A stretch of 64,000 nucleotides of DNA from Salinibacterium hongtaonis (GTDB lineage Bacteria > Actinomycetota > Actinomycetes > Actinomycetales > Microbacteriaceae): the NCBI RefSeq assembly GCF_003065485.1, contig NZ_CP026951.1, positions 1,736,001-1,800,000 on the forward strand. Reading direction: 5' to 3'. The position numbers and the translations under genes are program-made. Numbering within the stretch: the stretch's first letter is position 1; every line of letters starts with the position of its first letter. Below the pieces are notes generated by a model that was not told the origin of the DNA, made no database searches, and was given only the letters and a program-made list of their open reading frames with translations. Shown here one piece after another: positions 18,078 to 26,881 of the stretch.

Positions 18078-19612
18078 GAAACCGCGGGCTGAGCCTCTGC
18101 CGAAACCTGGAGAGCATCTCGCCGCAGGGCCGCCGCCGTTGCCGTAATGCGGTTGGCCATTCCGTTGAAGATGATGCCGTGAAACGGCAGAATCGCGAGC
18201 CAATAGAGCCTTCCGCTGAGCCCGCGGGGAAAGAAGATTGCACGCTGCCGGTAGAGCGCGCCATCGCCATCCGGAATCGCCTGCATCTCAAGCCAGGCGA
18301 GCCCCGGTACCCGCATCTCCGCCCTGAGCCGCAACAGCGAACCTCGCTCGAGCCTTTCGACCCGCCAGAAGTCGAGAGCATCGCCGGTCTGAAGTCGGTG
18401 CGGGTCACGGCGCCCGCGTCGCAGACCCACTCCCCCGACCAGTTTGTCCATCCACCCCCGCAGAGCCCAGGCGAGCGGGAGTGAATACCACCCGTTCTTG
18501 CCCCCGATTCCCTCAATCACGCTCCAGAGTTGCTCTGGGCTCGCGTCGGTGCGCCGCTCCTTCACATCAACAAAGACCGTGTGACCTGCCCAGTCGGGGT
18601 CGCTCGGCAGCGGATCGCTGGGGGCGCCACCCACGGAGGCATCTTGCCAGCTCGTCTCGACCTGATTCTCACGCATCTTGCCGAGCGCGAGCCTGACCGC
18701 CGTGCGGTAGCCGGTCAGCCCACCGGGGGGAGGCGGGATGACCTCATCGATGTCGTGCTCATGCACGACACAATCGTTTTGCAGGGAGGAGATGATGGGC
18801 ACGGCGAGGCTGCGAGGGATGGGAGTCACGAGGTTGACCCACTGAGAGGCCAGCCACGGCGTGAGCACCGGAAGTGACGCAATAGCCCGCTGCGGCAGCC
18901 CTGCTTCGAGCGCGTAACCGTTCATCATCTGGCCATAGCGCAACACATCCGGCCCACCGATGTCATACGCCCGATTGATCTCCGGCGGCAAGTCTGCGGC
19001 CGCGAGCAGGTAGTACAGCACGTCTCGTACGGCAATCGGTTGGATGCGATTACGCACCCACCGCGGGGCCGGCATATAGGGCAAGACATCGGTCAGGTGC
19101 CTGATCATCTCGAACGACGCAGAGCCTGACCCGATCACGACCCCCGCTTGGAGCACGACGGTGGGCACCCCCGACTCCAGCAGGATGCGACCCACCTCGG
19201 TTCTCGATCGCAGGTGCGGCGACAGTGTCGCGCGCAGCGGATGGAGCGCCCCGAGATAGACAATGCGGCCAACACCAGCGGCGGCTGCGGCGGAGGCAAC
19301 TGTCTCGGCGATGGCTCGCTCCGCCCGTTCGAAGTCACCCCTCGTTCCCATCGCATGTACGAGGTAATAGAGCACGTCGATGCCTTCGCACGCCCTCCGC
19401 ACCGCTTCGGCATCCGACAGGTCGCCCTCAACGATCTCCACGCTGCAAGCCCACGGAACATCGACGAGCTTGAGGGGGTTTCGCACTAGAACGCGCACGC
19501 GATGGCCCGCCTCCAACAGCCGCGGCACGAGCCTGCCACCGATGTAACCCGTCGCCCCCGTGATCAGCACCATCTTGGACGTCGATTCAGGGGTCGCGGA
19601 AGAGTCGGTCAT
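18074..19612 (-). CDS. SDR-family oxidoreductase with C-terminal DUF2867 domain
   Basis: A 512-residue two-domain protein. The N-terminal atypical SDR/NmrA-like Rossmann domain begins MVLITGATGYIGGRLVPRLL, with TGATGYIGG at 19-26 binding NAD(P). It includes GIDVLYYLVHAMG. The C-terminal part (about 310-505) resembles DUF2867 (VDVKERRTDASPEQLWSVIEGIGG, FWRVERLERG, IFFPRGLSGRLYWLAILPFH), a START-like fold. ATG 19612 is preferred to a GTG nine bases upstream. The substrate is unknown; similar fusions are annotated as NAD(P)-binding proteins. Confidence 0.85.
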   Translation of the reverse strand: MTDSSATPESTSKMVLITGATGYIGGRLVPRLLEAGHRVRVLVRNPLKLVDVPWACSVEIVEGDLSDAEAVRRACEGIDVLYYLVHAMGTRGDFERAERAIAETVASAAAAAGVGRIVYLGALHPLRATLSPHLRSRTEVGRILLESGVPTVVLQAGVVIGSGSASFEMIRHLTDVLPYMPAPRWVRNRIQPIAVRDVLYYLLAAADLPPEINRAYDIGGPDVLRYGQMMNGYALEAGLPQRAIASLPVLTPWLASQWVNLVTPIPRSLAVPIISSLQNDCVVHEHDIDEVIPPPPGGLTGYRTAVRLALGKMRENQVETSWQDASVGGAPSDPLPSDPDWAGHTVFVDVKERRTDASPEQLWSVIEGIGGKNGWYSLPLAWALRGWMDKLVGGVGLRRGRRDPHRLQTGDALDFWRVERLERGSLLRLRAEMRVPGLAWLEMQAIPDGDGALYRQRAIFFPRGLSGRLYWLAILPFHGIIFNGMANRITATAAALRRDALQVSAEAQPAVS

Positions 19613-19665
19613 GTGCCGCACGTTAGCGCCGATCTCTGAGAATCGGTGCCGTCTCTCGATGAGAG

Positions 19666-20409
19666 TTACTGCTGGCTCTTGACCGAAATCGACCCGTTGC
19701 TGCTGCGGAGCTCGATCTCGTTGTCCGCATCCGGAGTGTCGGTGATGCCGATGTCGGTGCGACCGTTGCTCGTGGAGGCATCAACCCGATATTCGCCTCG
19801 CGGAACCGTCAGGTCGATGCCGCCATTCGATGTCTCGGCCCGAACGCTCTGCGGCGTCGAAAGGGCGAGCTCGATCGAGCCGTTCGACGTCTCGACGACG
19901 ATGTCTCCGCCCGAGAGCCCCGTGCCTTTGATCCGGCCGTTGCTCGTGCTCGCCTCGACATCGCCGTCGATGTCAACGAGCTCGATCCGACCATTACTCG
20001 TGCTCACATCGACGTCACCCAGGTTCTGGAGCTGGATCAGGCCGTTCTCGGTGCCGCCACTGACGGGGATACCCGCAGGTACCTCGATCGTGTAGCTCAC
20101 GTCGCAGCGAAAGCCGCAGCCCTCAAGTAGAAGTATGCCGTTGTCGACCGTCACAGTCGATCCCGGAGGGTTGCCATAGTGCTTGATCACGCGGTTGACC
20201 GTGATCACGTCGAGCCCCTCAACACCGGTAATCGAGACTGTTCCCGAGTCGCTGTCGATGACCACCGAATCCACTCGGTCATCAATGGATGCGTCGTCGC
20301 TGAACGTGGAACGTGGGAAGAAGACGCATCCTGATACCGCCGTGATGGTGAGTGCCGCGGCAGCGACAACGGCGAGAATGCGGGCGGAGGATGGCAATGA
20401 AGTGATCAC
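19666..20409 (-). CDS. DUF4097-type beta-helix lipoprotein
   Basis: A 247-residue exported protein. The N-terminal signal ends in the lipobox AVSGC, placing the lipid-modified Cys at residue 28. The mature part is a ladder of short beta strands with six or more copies of a TSNGxI/SSNGxI motif (for example VSTSNGRIELVDIDG, ASTSNGRIKGTGLSG, VETSNGSIELALSTP). This is typical of DUF4097 proteins, which form an adhesin-like beta solenoid. Function is unknown; the outer face of the membrane is the inferred location. Confidence 0.88.
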   Translation of the reverse strand: MITSLPSSARILAVVAAAALTITAVSGCVFFPRSTFSDDASIDDRVDSVVIDSDSGTVSITGVEGLDVITVNRVIKHYGNPPGSTVTVDNGILLLEGCGFRCDVSYTIEVPAGIPVSGGTENGLIQLQNLGDVDVSTSNGRIELVDIDGDVEASTSNGRIKGTGLSGGDIVVETSNGSIELALSTPQSVRAETSNGGIDLTVPRGEYRVDASTSNGRTDIGITDTPDADNEIELRSSNGSISVKSQQ

Positions 20410-20503
20410 GTCTTGAGCCTAGGGAGCGATGCGACCCGAAGGAATCGGGTGAGACCCCGAGATCGAAAGCGAAATACTCAGGGAGAACCCCGAGCGTTGC
20501 TCT

Positions 20504-21292
20504 CTACCCCGCCCGCTCGTCGTCGATCACCGACCGGCTCACCGCATCTGCGGCCGCCATCACGATTTCGGCCACTCTCTCGGGGTGGCTCAGCATCACA
20601 GCGTGCGAGCTGTTGATCTCCACCGTGGTCGCCCCAGCCCGACGCGCCATTGCATGCTGCGCAACGGGCGGAATGATGTTGTCGCGCGAGGCGAGGAGGT
20701 ACCAGCTCGGGATGCTCCTCCAGGCCGCCTGCCCCGACGGCGTGCCGAGGGTAGCGAGCGATGCGGGCCTTTGGGCCGAGGCTAGCCAGGCCGCGTGATC
20801 CAGCGCGAGATCTTGCGCAAACAACCGGTGAAAGTGCACGGGGTCGAGGTAGGCCTCCGCCTCCACCTCGCCGGGCACCGATCTCATGATGAGGTGATCG
20901 GGGAGTTCGCTGCGCCCGCCGAGCGCAAGGGCTCCCACGACAGATTCCCCATCGTCGAGGGCGAACGCGCTGAGATAGACGAGGGCGTCGACACGGGGGT
21001 TGCCCACAGCGGCATTGGTAATGACCGCACCACCGTACGCGTGCCCGACAAGAACCACCGGCCCTGCGATCGTTGCCAGCACTGACCGGGTGTAGTCGGA
21101 GTCGCTCGTGAGACCTCGCAGTGGATTGGCCACGGCCAAGGTCGGATAACCCTGAGAATGCAAACGGGAGATGACCGCGGCCCAGCTAGACGAATCAGCG
21201 AAGGCACCATGAACCAAAACGATGGTGGGAGCGGAGGTGTCGGTGCGGACGTTGATGCCGGCAACGTCGTTGGGGCGGGCAGGGTCACTCAT
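20504..21292 (-). CDS. Alpha/beta-hydrolase-fold protein with Ala at the nucleophile position
   Basis: A 262-residue protein of the alpha/beta hydrolase group whose members usually read VLVHGAFADSSSW ... LVGHSYGG. The oxyanion-side VLVHGAFADSSSWAAVI and the C-terminal EINSSHAVMLSHPERV with the catalytic His region are present. However, the nucleophile elbow reads VLVGHAYGGAVITNAA, with codon GCG (21038-21040) encoding Ala85 instead of Ser. If the reading is right the canonical esterase reaction should be lost, and the protein may be a binding or scaffolding derivative or decaying. Confidence 0.85.
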   Translation of the reverse strand: MSDPARPNDVAGINVRTDTSAPTIVLVHGAFADSSSWAAVISRLHSQGYPTLAVANPLRGLTSDSDYTRSVLATIAGPVVLVGHAYGGAVITNAAVGNPRVDALVYLSAFALDDGESVVGALALGGRSELPDHLIMRSVPGEVEAEAYLDPVHFHRLFAQDLALDHAAWLASAQRPASLATLGTPSGQAAWRSIPSWYLLASRDNIIPPVAQHAMARRAGATTVEINSSHAVMLSHPERVAEIVMAAADAVSRSVIDDERAG

Positions 21293-21561
21293 GTCGTCTC
21301 CTCAGGGGAACGGCTGAGGTATCGCCGAGAAATCCGGGAACGCCTCACCGTTGTGGGTGTCGCAGGAGGCCGACGCGCGTTCGGGCGCGGGTCGTCGCAG
21401 TGCCTCGGGGGTGCGAGGCGATTACGAGTGTGCGGCGGCTGGCTCACGTCGGGGTTCGCAAGCCACGGTGCCGTCGCGTGTGCCAACCACGGTACCCCCG
21501 GCTGGGCGCCGCGCCACCCGCACCCGCGATTTCTCATCTGCCTCGACGATCGAGGGTGAGG

Positions 21562-21912
21562 CTACTTCTTGAGGGCGCGCACGATCTTGGGGAGCGAGTA
21601 CCCGGCGATGCACGCGAGCGGGATGCTGACCGTGAGCAGAGCGATGAGATTCGGCACGAAGCGCGGGCCGCGTGGGCCAGGCACATAGATGCCGACAGGA
21701 ACACTCATGCCCCCTCCGCCACCGCCCGTACCCGAACCAGCATCATGCTCGCCTTCGTGCTGCATGTCTCCCGCTCCGCCGCCGAAGCCAAAGCTCACGA
21801 GCGCAACGGGCACAGCCTCGACACCACCGATGGTCACCTTGTCGCCGTAGCTGAGCCGGGTTCCGACGGACGAGGTCATACGTTCCGAAAGGGTTTCTAC
21901 GTTGTTCGACAT
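21562..21912 (-). CDS. GerW/YtfJ-like protein
   Basis: A 116-residue protein. The N-terminal half has an ERM helix, then GDKVTIGGVEAVPVALVSFGFGGGAGD, then a glycine-rich linker and MSVPVGIYVPGPRG. This is the architecture of the GerW/YtfJ family (sporulation protein in Bacillus, also common in Actinobacteria): the FGFGGG and the later V-P-V-G strand. A single C-terminal hydrophobic helix (LIALLTVSIPLACIAGYSL) and basic tail could anchor it in the membrane. No sporulation genes are seen in the window. Confidence 0.7.
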   Translation of the reverse strand: MSNNVETLSERMTSSVGTRLSYGDKVTIGGVEAVPVALVSFGFGGGAGDMQHEGEHDAGSGTGGGGGGMSVPVGIYVPGPRGPRFVPNLIALLTVSIPLACIAGYSLPKIVRALKK

Positions 21913-22067
21913 TCCCTGACCATACTCGGCCAGGGCACCCGCGCCAGGGCGTTTGCCTGGGAGTTGACCAGCGCATCGCGCACCAAGGCTTTCTCACATT
22001 GCCCCGCGCCCCGCCGACACCGCAGACTGTAATCGCACGAGCCGCCGAGCAGAGAAGAGCCAGCAGA

Positions 22068-23072
22068 ATGGCCGAACCCACAGAGGGCCGCGTTGCCGTC
22101 TACATCGATTTCGACAACATCGTCATCAGCCGCTTCGATCAGATCTATGGCCGCGGTCACTTTCTCAAAGAACACATCCGCTCCATCACCGCCGATAGCG
22201 TGCGTGACGACCGCGATCTCGCATCCCGACTTGACCGCGCGACCGTCGACATCGGGGCCGTGCTCGACTACGCGTCGTCGTTCGGCTCGATCGTGATCAG
22301 CCGGGCCTATGCCGACTGGTCGATCGAGGTGAACTCCAGCTACCGCGGTCAACTCATGGAGCGCGCCGTCGATCTCGTTCAGCTCTTCCCCGCCGTGCGT
22401 TCGATGAAGAACGGTGCCGACATCCGGCTCGCGGTCGACGTGGTCGAAGACCTGTTTCGCCTGCCCGACCTCACCCACGTAGTGATCGTCGCTGGTGACA
22501 GCGACTACATCCCCCTCGCTCAGCGGGCGGCACGACTCGGGCGTTACGTCGTCGGCATCGGAGTCGCCGGGTCGACCAGCAAGTTTCTTGCGGCAGCATG
22601 CGATGAGTTCGCCGATTACGACGGACTCCCCGGCATCGCTGAGGATGCCCCATCGGTAGAGGTCGAGCAGGTGCCCGAGACGGGCGAGAATGCCGCCGGT
22701 GGCACCACCGACGGCGGCGATTCCGCGGCCGAAACCGGCAAAAAGGGCAGCCACCGCGCAAGCAGAAAATCCGCCGAACCCGCAGATGCTCGCGCAGCCG
22801 CACCCAGCAAGAGAGCAATGCAGGCGGCCCAGCAGGCGGCTTCTGCCCTGCTCGTGCGCGCGCTGCGACTGGGCCACGCCAAGAATGACGCCGAATGGCT
22901 GGGAAGCTCGGGAGTCAAGAACCAGATGCTGCGGATGGACCCGTCGTTTCAGGAATCGGCGCTCGGGTATAAGAACTTCACCGACTTCGTGAAGTCGCGC
23001 GGAAACATCGTCGAACTGAACGAAGACGGCCTCTCTCGGCGCCTCCGGCTGCGGGAGAACGGCGAAAAGTAG
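22068..23072 (+). CDS. NYN-domain protein with C-terminal OST-HTH/LOTUS domain
   Basis: A 334-residue protein from ATG 22068. The N-terminal NYN (PIN-like) nuclease domain, LabA/DUF88 type, has VYIDFDN with D14 and D16, then DIRLAVDVVEDL and VIVAGDSDYIPLAQRAARLG, supplying the expected acidic metal-binding residues. A low-complexity linker (about 190-265) leads to a LOTUS/OST-HTH-like domain (about 270-334, EWLGSSGVKNQMLRMDPSFQ and GYKNFTDFVKSRG). NYN proteins are RNases or RNA-processing factors, and LOTUS domains bind RNA, so an RNA-directed role is inferred. Confidence 0.88.
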   Translation: MAEPTEGRVAVYIDFDNIVISRFDQIYGRGHFLKEHIRSITADSVRDDRDLASRLDRATVDIGAVLDYASSFGSIVISRAYADWSIEVNSSYRGQLMERAVDLVQLFPAVRSMKNGADIRLAVDVVEDLFRLPDLTHVVIVAGDSDYIPLAQRAARLGRYVVGIGVAGSTSKFLAAACDEFADYDGLPGIAEDAPSVEVEQVPETGENAAGGTTDGGDSAAETGKKGSHRASRKSAEPADARAAAPSKRAMQAAQQAASALLVRALRLGHAKNDAEWLGSSGVKNQMLRMDPSFQESALGYKNFTDFVKSRGNIVELNEDGLSRRLRLRENGEK

Positions 23073-23111
23073 CGTTCTCGTTCTCCAGCTTTGTGTCGCA
23101 TACTGTGCGAC

Positions 23112-23486
23112 ATGCTCACGATCGGTTCAATTGTGTGGGGTGTGCGCGACCTTGAGCGCGGCATCGAATTCTGGTCGAACGCCCTCGGCTACGGCCCGAG
23201 GGATGAGCCCGATGACGACTGGGTGATTCTGGCCCCTCACGACGGTGCTGGGCCGCAACTCGCGCTCAGTCTTGTGTCTTCTGCTGCCAGCACGCGGCGC
23301 CGCCATCACCTCGATCTCTACGCCGACGACCAATCGGCCGAGGTCGCCCGGCTGGTCAGCCTCGGGGCGCAGCGGGTCGAATGGGATTACGAAGACGACG
23401 CGGACTACGTAGTGCTCGAAGACCCTGACGGAAATCGATTCTGCGTTATTGAGGCGTCTGAGCAACTGGCGCGAGCATCGCACTGA
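23112..23486 (+). CDS. VOC-family (glyoxalase-like) protein
   Basis: A 124-residue protein with a single vicinal-oxygen-chelate fold. Visible marks are IVWGVRDLERGIEFWSNALG at the start, HHLDLYADDQSAEVARLVSLGA in the middle and VVLEDPDGNRFCVIEAS near the end, giving the His and Glu metal ligand positions. The substrate is unknown; VOC members include glyoxalase, dioxygenases and resistance proteins. ATG 23112 starts at the family N-terminus. It converges on the methyltransferase gene. Confidence 0.88.
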   Translation: MLTIGSIVWGVRDLERGIEFWSNALGYGPRDEPDDDWVILAPHDGAGPQLALSLVSSAASTRRRHHLDLYADDQSAEVARLVSLGAQRVEWDYEDDADYVVLEDPDGNRFCVIEASEQLARASH

Positions 23487-23502
23487 GGCCACCGTGTGGG
23501 CG

Positions 23503-24279
23503 CTACACCCCCCTCCGGTGCCGTCCGACCACGATCGTCGCATCGCACGATTCGTCCCGTTCGATCACGCAGGTGAACCCTGCCGCGTCGAACGCGCCTG
23601 CCGTGAGCGGGGCCTGTCGTTCGCTTGTCTCGATGAGAAGCCAGCCCGTCTCGGTGAGCCATTCGGATGCTCCTGCCACGACTCTGCGCTGCACATCAAG
23701 ACCATCGACCCCTCCGTCGAGTGCAGCGATGGCCTCGTAGACTCTGGCCTCCGTCGGCATGTATCGCACTTCGTCGGTCGGCACATACGGCGCATTGGCG
23801 ACAAGCACATTCACCCTGCCTCTGAGAAAGGCGGGAAGCGCATCAAAGAGATCGCCCTCGAACACTCGGTTAGCCGCCCCTACGTTGTGCCGCGCTACGG
23901 CGGCGGCGACGGGGTCGATGTCTGACGCGTAAACATCGGCACCCGGCACTTGCGCTGCTATCGACGCCGCAATGGCTCCTGATCCACAGCACAGATCAAG
24001 CACGATGCTGCCGTCGCCGGAGAGGGCGATCGCACGCTCGGCGAGCCATTCCGTGCGACGGCGCGGCACAAAAACTGCGGGCGCCACGGCGATGCGCAGA
24101 CCGCGGAACTCTGCCCACCCGAGAATCCGCTCGAGCGGTAGGCCCTCAACGCGCAGCCGCAGCATCCGTTCGAGATCGGCGTTGGAATCCGCCGACTCCC
24201 GCAGGAGTGCCGCTTCGTCTTCTGCGAACACGCAGCCAGCCGCCCTGAGCGCTGCAACCACATCGTCGTCGGTCATCAT
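23503..24279 (-). CDS. Putative protein N5-glutamine methyltransferase (PrmC paralogue)
   Basis: A 258-residue HemK-like methyltransferase. The N-terminal helical domain (about 1-70) includes LPLERILGWAEFRGLRIAV, as in PrmC, and FVPRRRTEWLAERAI. The SAM-binding loop is VLDLCCGSGAIAASIAA. The active-site motif reads NAPYVPT instead of the NPPY of PrmC. This substitution is typical of a named actinobacterial PrmC-like subfamily (putative N5-glutamine methyltransferase, TIGR03704), whose target is not established. The bona fide PrmC would lie beside prfA, not here. Confidence 0.85.
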   Translation of the reverse strand: MMTDDDVVAALRAAGCVFAEDEAALLRESADSNADLERMLRLRVEGLPLERILGWAEFRGLRIAVAPAVFVPRRRTEWLAERAIALSGDGSIVLDLCCGSGAIAASIAAQVPGADVYASDIDPVAAAVARHNVGAANRVFEGDLFDALPAFLRGRVNVLVANAPYVPTDEVRYMPTEARVYEAIAALDGGVDGLDVQRRVVAGASEWLTETGWLLIETSERQAPLTAGAFDAAGFTCVIERDESCDATIVVGRHRRGV

Positions 24280-24317
24280 CCCTCAGCATGCAGCAGCCGT
24301 AGCCGCTGGCGCCAGAC

Positions 24318-25370
24318 CTAGAGCGCTATCGGCGGTTCCTCGGCCAACTGCTGCCGCACTAGCGGAATCACCTGGCGACCATACAGTTCGATCGATCGCA
24401 TCAGCTGCTCGTGCGGCATCGTGCCGTTTGCATACTTGAGGTCGAAGCGAGAGAGCCCCAGGCCCTTGGCCGCCCGAACGATCTTCGCGGCAACCGTCTC
24501 GGGGGAACCCACGAAGAGCGCGCCTTCTGCGATCTCGTGCTCGTACTCCGCGCGCGTGATGGGGGGCCAGCCGCGATCCTTGCCGATGCTGTCGCGGTTG
24601 GCCCTAAAGTGCGGCCAAAGTTCTTCGGCCGCCTCTGCATCCGTCGCGGCAATGTGACCTGGCGAGTGGGCGCCAATGGGCAACTCCTCGCGGCCGAATT
24701 GGGCAAGTGCACGCTTGTAGAGCTCGGCGTAAGGGGCGAAGCGCAACGGATCTCCGCCGATGATGGCGAGCATCAGCGGCAATCCGTAGTGGGCGGCCCG
24801 AACGACGGACTCCGGGCTGCCGCCCACGCCAACCCAGGTCTTGAGCGTGCCACTCTCAATGCGGGGGAACACGCTCTGATCGGTGAGCCCCGCCCGCAGT
24901 TTGCCCGACCAGGTGACGGGCTCGTTGGTGATGAGTGCGGCGAACAGATCGATTTTCTCTTCGAAGAGTTGCTGGTAGTCATTCATGTCAAAGCCGAACA
25001 GCGGGAATGACTCGGTGAACGAACCGCGTCCGATAATGACCTCGGCACGGCCATGAGAAAGTGCGTCAACGGTGGAGAAACGCTCGAAGACCCTCACGGG
25101 GTCGTCGGAGCTGAGAACCGTGACCGCAGAGCCTAGACGGATGCGCTCGGTGCGGGTGGCGATCCCGGCGAGCACGACCTCGGGGGCCGAGACGGCAAAG
25201 TCGGATCGGTGATGCTCCCCTACGCCAATGAAGTCGACGCCTACCTGGTCGGCGAGCACTGCCTGGTCAACGATGTTGCGGATGCTGTGGGCCTGGCTGA
25301 GCACAGTGCCGTCGGCTTCGGCCATCACGTCGCCGAACGTGTCGAGGCCGAGTTCAAGTGAAGAGGTCAT
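24318..25370 (-). CDS. LLM-class flavin-dependent oxidoreductase
   Basis: A 350-residue luciferase-like monooxygenase that would use reduced FMN or F420. Marks are ELGLDTFGDV at the start, VDFIGVGEHHRSDFAVSAPE, TERIRLGSAVTVLSSDDPVRVFERFSTVDALSHGRAEVIIGRGSF and VGVGGSPESVVRAAHYGLPL. ATG 25370 gives the family N-terminus; an ATG at 25400 (extra MNLRLDRKPI) is also possible. The substrate is unknown. It is divergent from the Ser/Thr kinase gene. Confidence 0.88.
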   Translation of the reverse strand: MTSSLELGLDTFGDVMAEADGTVLSQAHSIRNIVDQAVLADQVGVDFIGVGEHHRSDFAVSAPEVVLAGIATRTERIRLGSAVTVLSSDDPVRVFERFSTVDALSHGRAEVIIGRGSFTESFPLFGFDMNDYQQLFEEKIDLFAALITNEPVTWSGKLRAGLTDQSVFPRIESGTLKTWVGVGGSPESVVRAAHYGLPLMLAIIGGDPLRFAPYAELYKRALAQFGREELPIGAHSPGHIAATDAEAAEELWPHFRANRDSIGKDRGWPPITRAEYEHEIAEGALFVGSPETVAAKIVRAAKGLGLSRFDLKYANGTMPHEQLMRSIELYGRQVIPLVRQQLAEEPPIAL

Positions 25371-25473
25371 GATGGGCTTTCTGTCGAGACGTAGATTCAT
25401 GCGTTTACATTGACCTGTAACTCCGAAAATTCACGATAAATTCCCTTGACTTTGCCCCGCAACGCTGGGTGGT

Positions 25474-25496
25474 TACACCGTAGACAGAACGGTGTA
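25474..25496. promoter_or_regulatory. Perfect inverted repeat, possible operator
   Basis: TACACCGT and ACGGTGTA are separated by seven bases, giving 8-bp perfect arms. It lies about 55-80 bases upstream of the kinase start and about 100 bases upstream of the LLM gene start, in an AT-richer intergenic stretch, with TATTAC immediately to the right. This looks like a dimeric repressor site; the binder is unknown. Confidence 0.5.
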
Positions 25497-25552
25497 TTAC
25501 ATATTGATGTCGCACCACTAGACACCCCCGATTTTCGGGCTAATCTTCCGGT

Positions 25553-26569
25553 ATGGGAGAGACAGCGGGGATCGCGGAACCCAAGTTATTGGGTGGCCGC
25601 TACAGTCTAGGAGCACTGATCGGCCGGGGTGGGATGGCCGCCGTCCATCGCGGTCACGATCAGTTTCTCGACCGAGAGGTCGCCATTAAGATCTTTCGCG
25701 CCGCCGCGGTCGATCAGGCAGACGCCGATCGCCAGGAAGCGGAGATTCGCACCCTGGCTGCACTCAACCATCCGAGCCTTGTTACCGTTCTCGATGCCGG
25801 GGTCTTCGTGCCTCGACCAGAGACGCCGACCATATTTCTCGTCATGGAGCTGCTCAGCGGCGACAACCTTCAATCGCACCTCAAGCACGGCCCGCTCTCC
25901 CCCGGCTCAGTCGCCCGGCTGGGCACCGACCTGGCAGAGGGGCTGAGCTACCTCGGAGAGCGCCGCGTGGTGCACCGCGACATCAAACCCGGCAACATCC
26001 TTCTCGCCGAATACAGTCACCGAAACCAGCGCACCCGTGCCAAACTCATCGATTTCGGCATTGCTCAGTTGGCTGGAAAACCGCAGTCACTCACGCCGGG
26101 CACCACAACGGGAACAGCACCGTACCTGAGCCCTGAACAGGCCAACGGCGAAGACGTCGGCCCGCCCAGCGACATTTACTCGCTCGGGCTCGTGTTGATC
26201 GAGTGCCTCACAGGAGAGCGAGTGTTCCCCGGCGACGCGATCCCCTCAGCGATGGCCCGGCTCATCAATGACCCTCGCGTACCAGAATCGCTCTCGCGCG
26301 ACTGGCGATCCCTGCTCACGTCGATGACGGCCCGTGAGCCATACGACCGCATCGATATTGCCGACGTCGTGGCCCAGCTTGAGTGGATCGCCGCGACGGA
26401 GCTTCCCCACGAAATCGTGCCCGCCCGCGCCCGAGTTAGCATTGCGGCGGCAGCCTCGGCCTACTCGGCTGCAGCCTCTGCCGCGGCGGCGCGATCCGTT
26501 ATCGCCGCTCTCTCCGGCTCATCGGGCGGGCTCGCATCCGGCAGAATCACCCCCGCAGCGAGCGCGTAG
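25553..26569 (+). CDS. Serine/threonine protein kinase, without a visible transmembrane helix
   Basis: A 338-residue Hanks-type kinase. The P-loop GRGGMAAV is at 24-31, the ATP lysine K46 in VAIKIF, catalytic HRDIKPGN at 141-148, the DFG aspartate D167, and APYLSPEQANGEDVGPPSDIYSLG in the activation and APE region. The domain ends about residue 285. A tail rich in Ala and Ser (about 45 residues) follows and shows no obvious membrane helix, PASTA or sensor domain, unlike PknB-type kinases. A cytosolic kinase is inferred. Partner and signal unknown. Confidence 0.9.
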   Translation: MGETAGIAEPKLLGGRYSLGALIGRGGMAAVHRGHDQFLDREVAIKIFRAAAVDQADADRQEAEIRTLAALNHPSLVTVLDAGVFVPRPETPTIFLVMELLSGDNLQSHLKHGPLSPGSVARLGTDLAEGLSYLGERRVVHRDIKPGNILLAEYSHRNQRTRAKLIDFGIAQLAGKPQSLTPGTTTGTAPYLSPEQANGEDVGPPSDIYSLGLVLIECLTGERVFPGDAIPSAMARLINDPRVPESLSRDWRSLLTSMTAREPYDRIDIADVVAQLEWIAATELPHEIVPARARVSIAAAASAYSAAASAAAARSVIAALSGSSGGLASGRITPAASA

Positions 26570-26604
26570 AGATCTCAGCCGCCCGCTCACGGCACAATAG
26601 AGTC

Positions 26605-26817
26605 ATGGCTTCTCCCGCGACTCCCCCGAATCGGCTTCGAACGATTGCGGCGTGGGTGATCGCAACGGTGTCGCTGTTGCTGACGGTACTGTTCGCGGGG
26701 TTGCTCGCCCGTGACGCCTCATTCGCTCCCGCCTGGTTTGGAGCGATCTGCTTCGGGCTCTCCTCCCTCGGCGCCATCACCACGATCGAACTCGACCGGC
26801 GATCCCGCCGCCAGTAG
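26605..26817 (+). CDS. Small two-helix membrane protein
   Basis: A 70-residue protein: a short polar N-terminus (MASPATPPNRLRT), helix one (IAAWVIATVSLLLTVLFAGLL), a short loop (ARDASFAPAW), helix two (FGAICFGLSSLGAITTI), and a basic tail (ELDRRSRRQ). It lies 35 bases after the kinase gene and 64 bases before the next hydrolase in the same direction. No family is recognised; function unknown. Confidence 0.65.
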   Translation: MASPATPPNRLRTIAAWVIATVSLLLTVLFAGLLARDASFAPAWFGAICFGLSSLGAITTIELDRRSRRQ

Positions 26818-26881
26818 TCCCGCGTCCTACAGGCGCATCAACCTGAGTGCGCAAACCCACGCTCGGTGGTGGAATGGTGCC

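Noticed and set aside
21293-21561. Possible small genes in the 269-base space between the hydrolase and the GerW-like gene
   Set aside because: Frames on both strands give Arg/Pro-rich sequence without motif or ribosome-binding site. I see nothing in this stretch.
25446-25475. TTGACT as the -35 box of the kinase promoter
   Set aside because: The nearest -10-like hexamer is about 23 bases away, too far for a normal promoter.
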